22,546 nucleotides of DNA, from contig CAZXIT010000007.1 of NCBI GenBank assembly GCA_964640775.1, forward strand, positions 1 through 22,546, given 5' to 3'. The notes beneath the pieces are model-generated. The model did no database searches and was not told the origin of the DNA. It was given only the letters and a program-made list of their open reading frames with translations. Each line of letters begins with the position of its first letter. Position 1 is the first letter of the stretch. The position numbers and the translations under genes are program-made. This DNA is from CAYMUN01 sp964640775. GTDB lineage: Bacteria; Patescibacteriota; Saccharimonadia; Saccharimonadales; UBA4665. Shown here in pieces: positions 22,023-22,546 of the stretch.

Positions 22023-22546
22023 ATGGACAGCATTATTATTACGGTGATGAGTCGCAAGCAGGCCGCCCAGCAGATTGCTGCAGGAGATCATGTCTCTATA
22101 TTTTACGACGCACCCGAGGAGCGCTGGCAGTTGCTGGCGGAGTATTTCAGGGAGGGCTTCGTCCAAGGCGAACTATGTATTTTTGTGACCCGCGATTCAC
22201 CTGCTGCAGTTGCTCAGTCTTTGCTGGCCGCAGGCCTTAATATCAAGCGGCCGCTCGCCAATAATGACCTGCGTATTTTTGCCATGCAGGCCACATATTT
22301 GCCCGAGGGACGGTTTGTGGCTGACTACATGCTAAACAATGTCGCGAGCTTTATCGATGACGCAAGAGCACAAGGCTACAGCGGCCTGCGCACCGCCGGC
22401 GAGATGAATTGGCTGATGGATTGGCCTGATTATCACCAGGACGCCGCAGTCTACGAAAGTTCTATCAACAGCCTTAGCCAAGCCGAGCCGACCTTTACCG
22501 ACATCTGTCTGTATGCGGTACAAAATGAGTCGACTGACTTGGTGCG
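22023..22546 (+). CDS. Partial MEDS-domain (DcmR-type sensory) protein, C-terminus outside window
   Basis: The frame opens at ATG 22023 and runs off the right edge after 174 codons. It resembles the MEDS domain (methanogen/methylotroph DcmR sensory domain). GDHVSIFYDAPEERWQLLAEYF (21-42) leads in, followed by GELCIFVT (49-56), LRIFAMQATYLPEGRF (83-98) and GLRTAGEMNWLM (121-132). In known proteins this domain is often joined to a histidine kinase, a helix-turn-helix or an anti-sigma-type output, and may bind a small ligand. The output part is not in the window. ATG 22047 (MSRKQAAQQ) is an alternative start. Neither start has a clear Shine-Dalgarno. It is divergent from rplS, 79 bases apart. 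Confidence 0.8.
   Translation, partial: MDSIIITVMSRKQAAQQIAAGDHVSIFYDAPEERWQLLAEYFREGFVQGELCIFVTRDSPAAVAQSLLAAGLNIKRPLANNDLRIFAMQATYLPEGRFVADYMLNNVASFIDDARAQGYSGLRTAGEMNWLMDWPDYHQDAAVYESSINSLSQAEPTFTDICLYAVQNESTDLV

Noticed and set aside
1..22546. CRISPR arrays, insertion sequences, phage genes, attachment sites
   Set aside because: I found no regularly spaced repeats, transposase motifs, integrase motifs or terminal inverted repeats flanking a gene. The window is ordinary core genome.

Overview
The window (about 22.5 kb, GC in the mid-fifties by eye) is a compact bacterial core-genome segment read with the standard genetic code. It resembles a Patescibacteria/CPR genome, most likely Candidatus Saccharibacteria (TM7). 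That placement is an inference from the flavour of the proteins: a TyrRS with a TIGN signature, a bL19 with a long Ala/Glu tail, a class A PBP with C-terminal beta-sandwich-like domains, single-pass and multi-pass membrane proteins of CPR type, and no outer-membrane genes. It was not tested by phylogeny. I see no insertion sequence, prophage, CRISPR array or rRNA.

Layout. Positions 1-7909 form a long minus-strand run transcribed from right to left: tyrS, a SAM methyltransferase, recG, a putative zinc-dependent phospholipase C/S1-P1-like protein, rsmD, tRNA-Leu(UAG), an alpha/beta hydrolase, hisS and a membrane protein cut by the window edge. Gaps are mostly 1-30 bases. From a 120-bp divergent promoter region, a class A penicillin-binding protein gene (8030-11188) runs on the plus strand and ends 9 bases from the convergent radA. 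Positions 11198-17473 are minus-strand: nusA, clpC (behind a CIRCE/HrcA operator), a membrane-anchored HExxH metalloprotease whose start overlaps the end of clpC, and radA. A second divergent region separates nusA from a plus-strand M1 aminopeptidase (17607-20213). That gene meets yraN tail to tail, with overlapping stop codons. rplS-rnhB-yraN is a conserved minus-strand cluster, interrupted here by a 254-bp spacer rich in perfect dyads. At the right edge a plus-strand gene encodes a MEDS (DcmR-type) sensory domain and is truncated.

Functions. The genes cover translation (hisS, tyrS, tRNA-Leu, rsmD, rplS), transcription (nusA), DNA repair and recombination (recG, radA, rnhB, yraN), proteostasis (clpC, metalloprotease), peptide use (M1 aminopeptidase) and cell-wall synthesis (PBP).

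The most notable signals are regulatory. (1) Several genes carry a -10-like hexamer 7-11 bases before the start codon and no Shine-Dalgarno, as expected for leaderless mRNAs (tyrS, recG, rnhB, rplS; less exactly the methyltransferase and hisS). Others have real leaders (clpC, nusA, radA, the PBP). (2) nusA has a TTGACT-N17-TATACT promoter followed immediately by a terminator-like hairpin in its leader. (3) clpC has a near-perfect CIRCE overlapping its promoter. (4) The rplS-rnhB spacer contains mutually exclusive hairpins and a 24-bp perfect palindrome. (5) None of the 16 complete genes ends in TGA.
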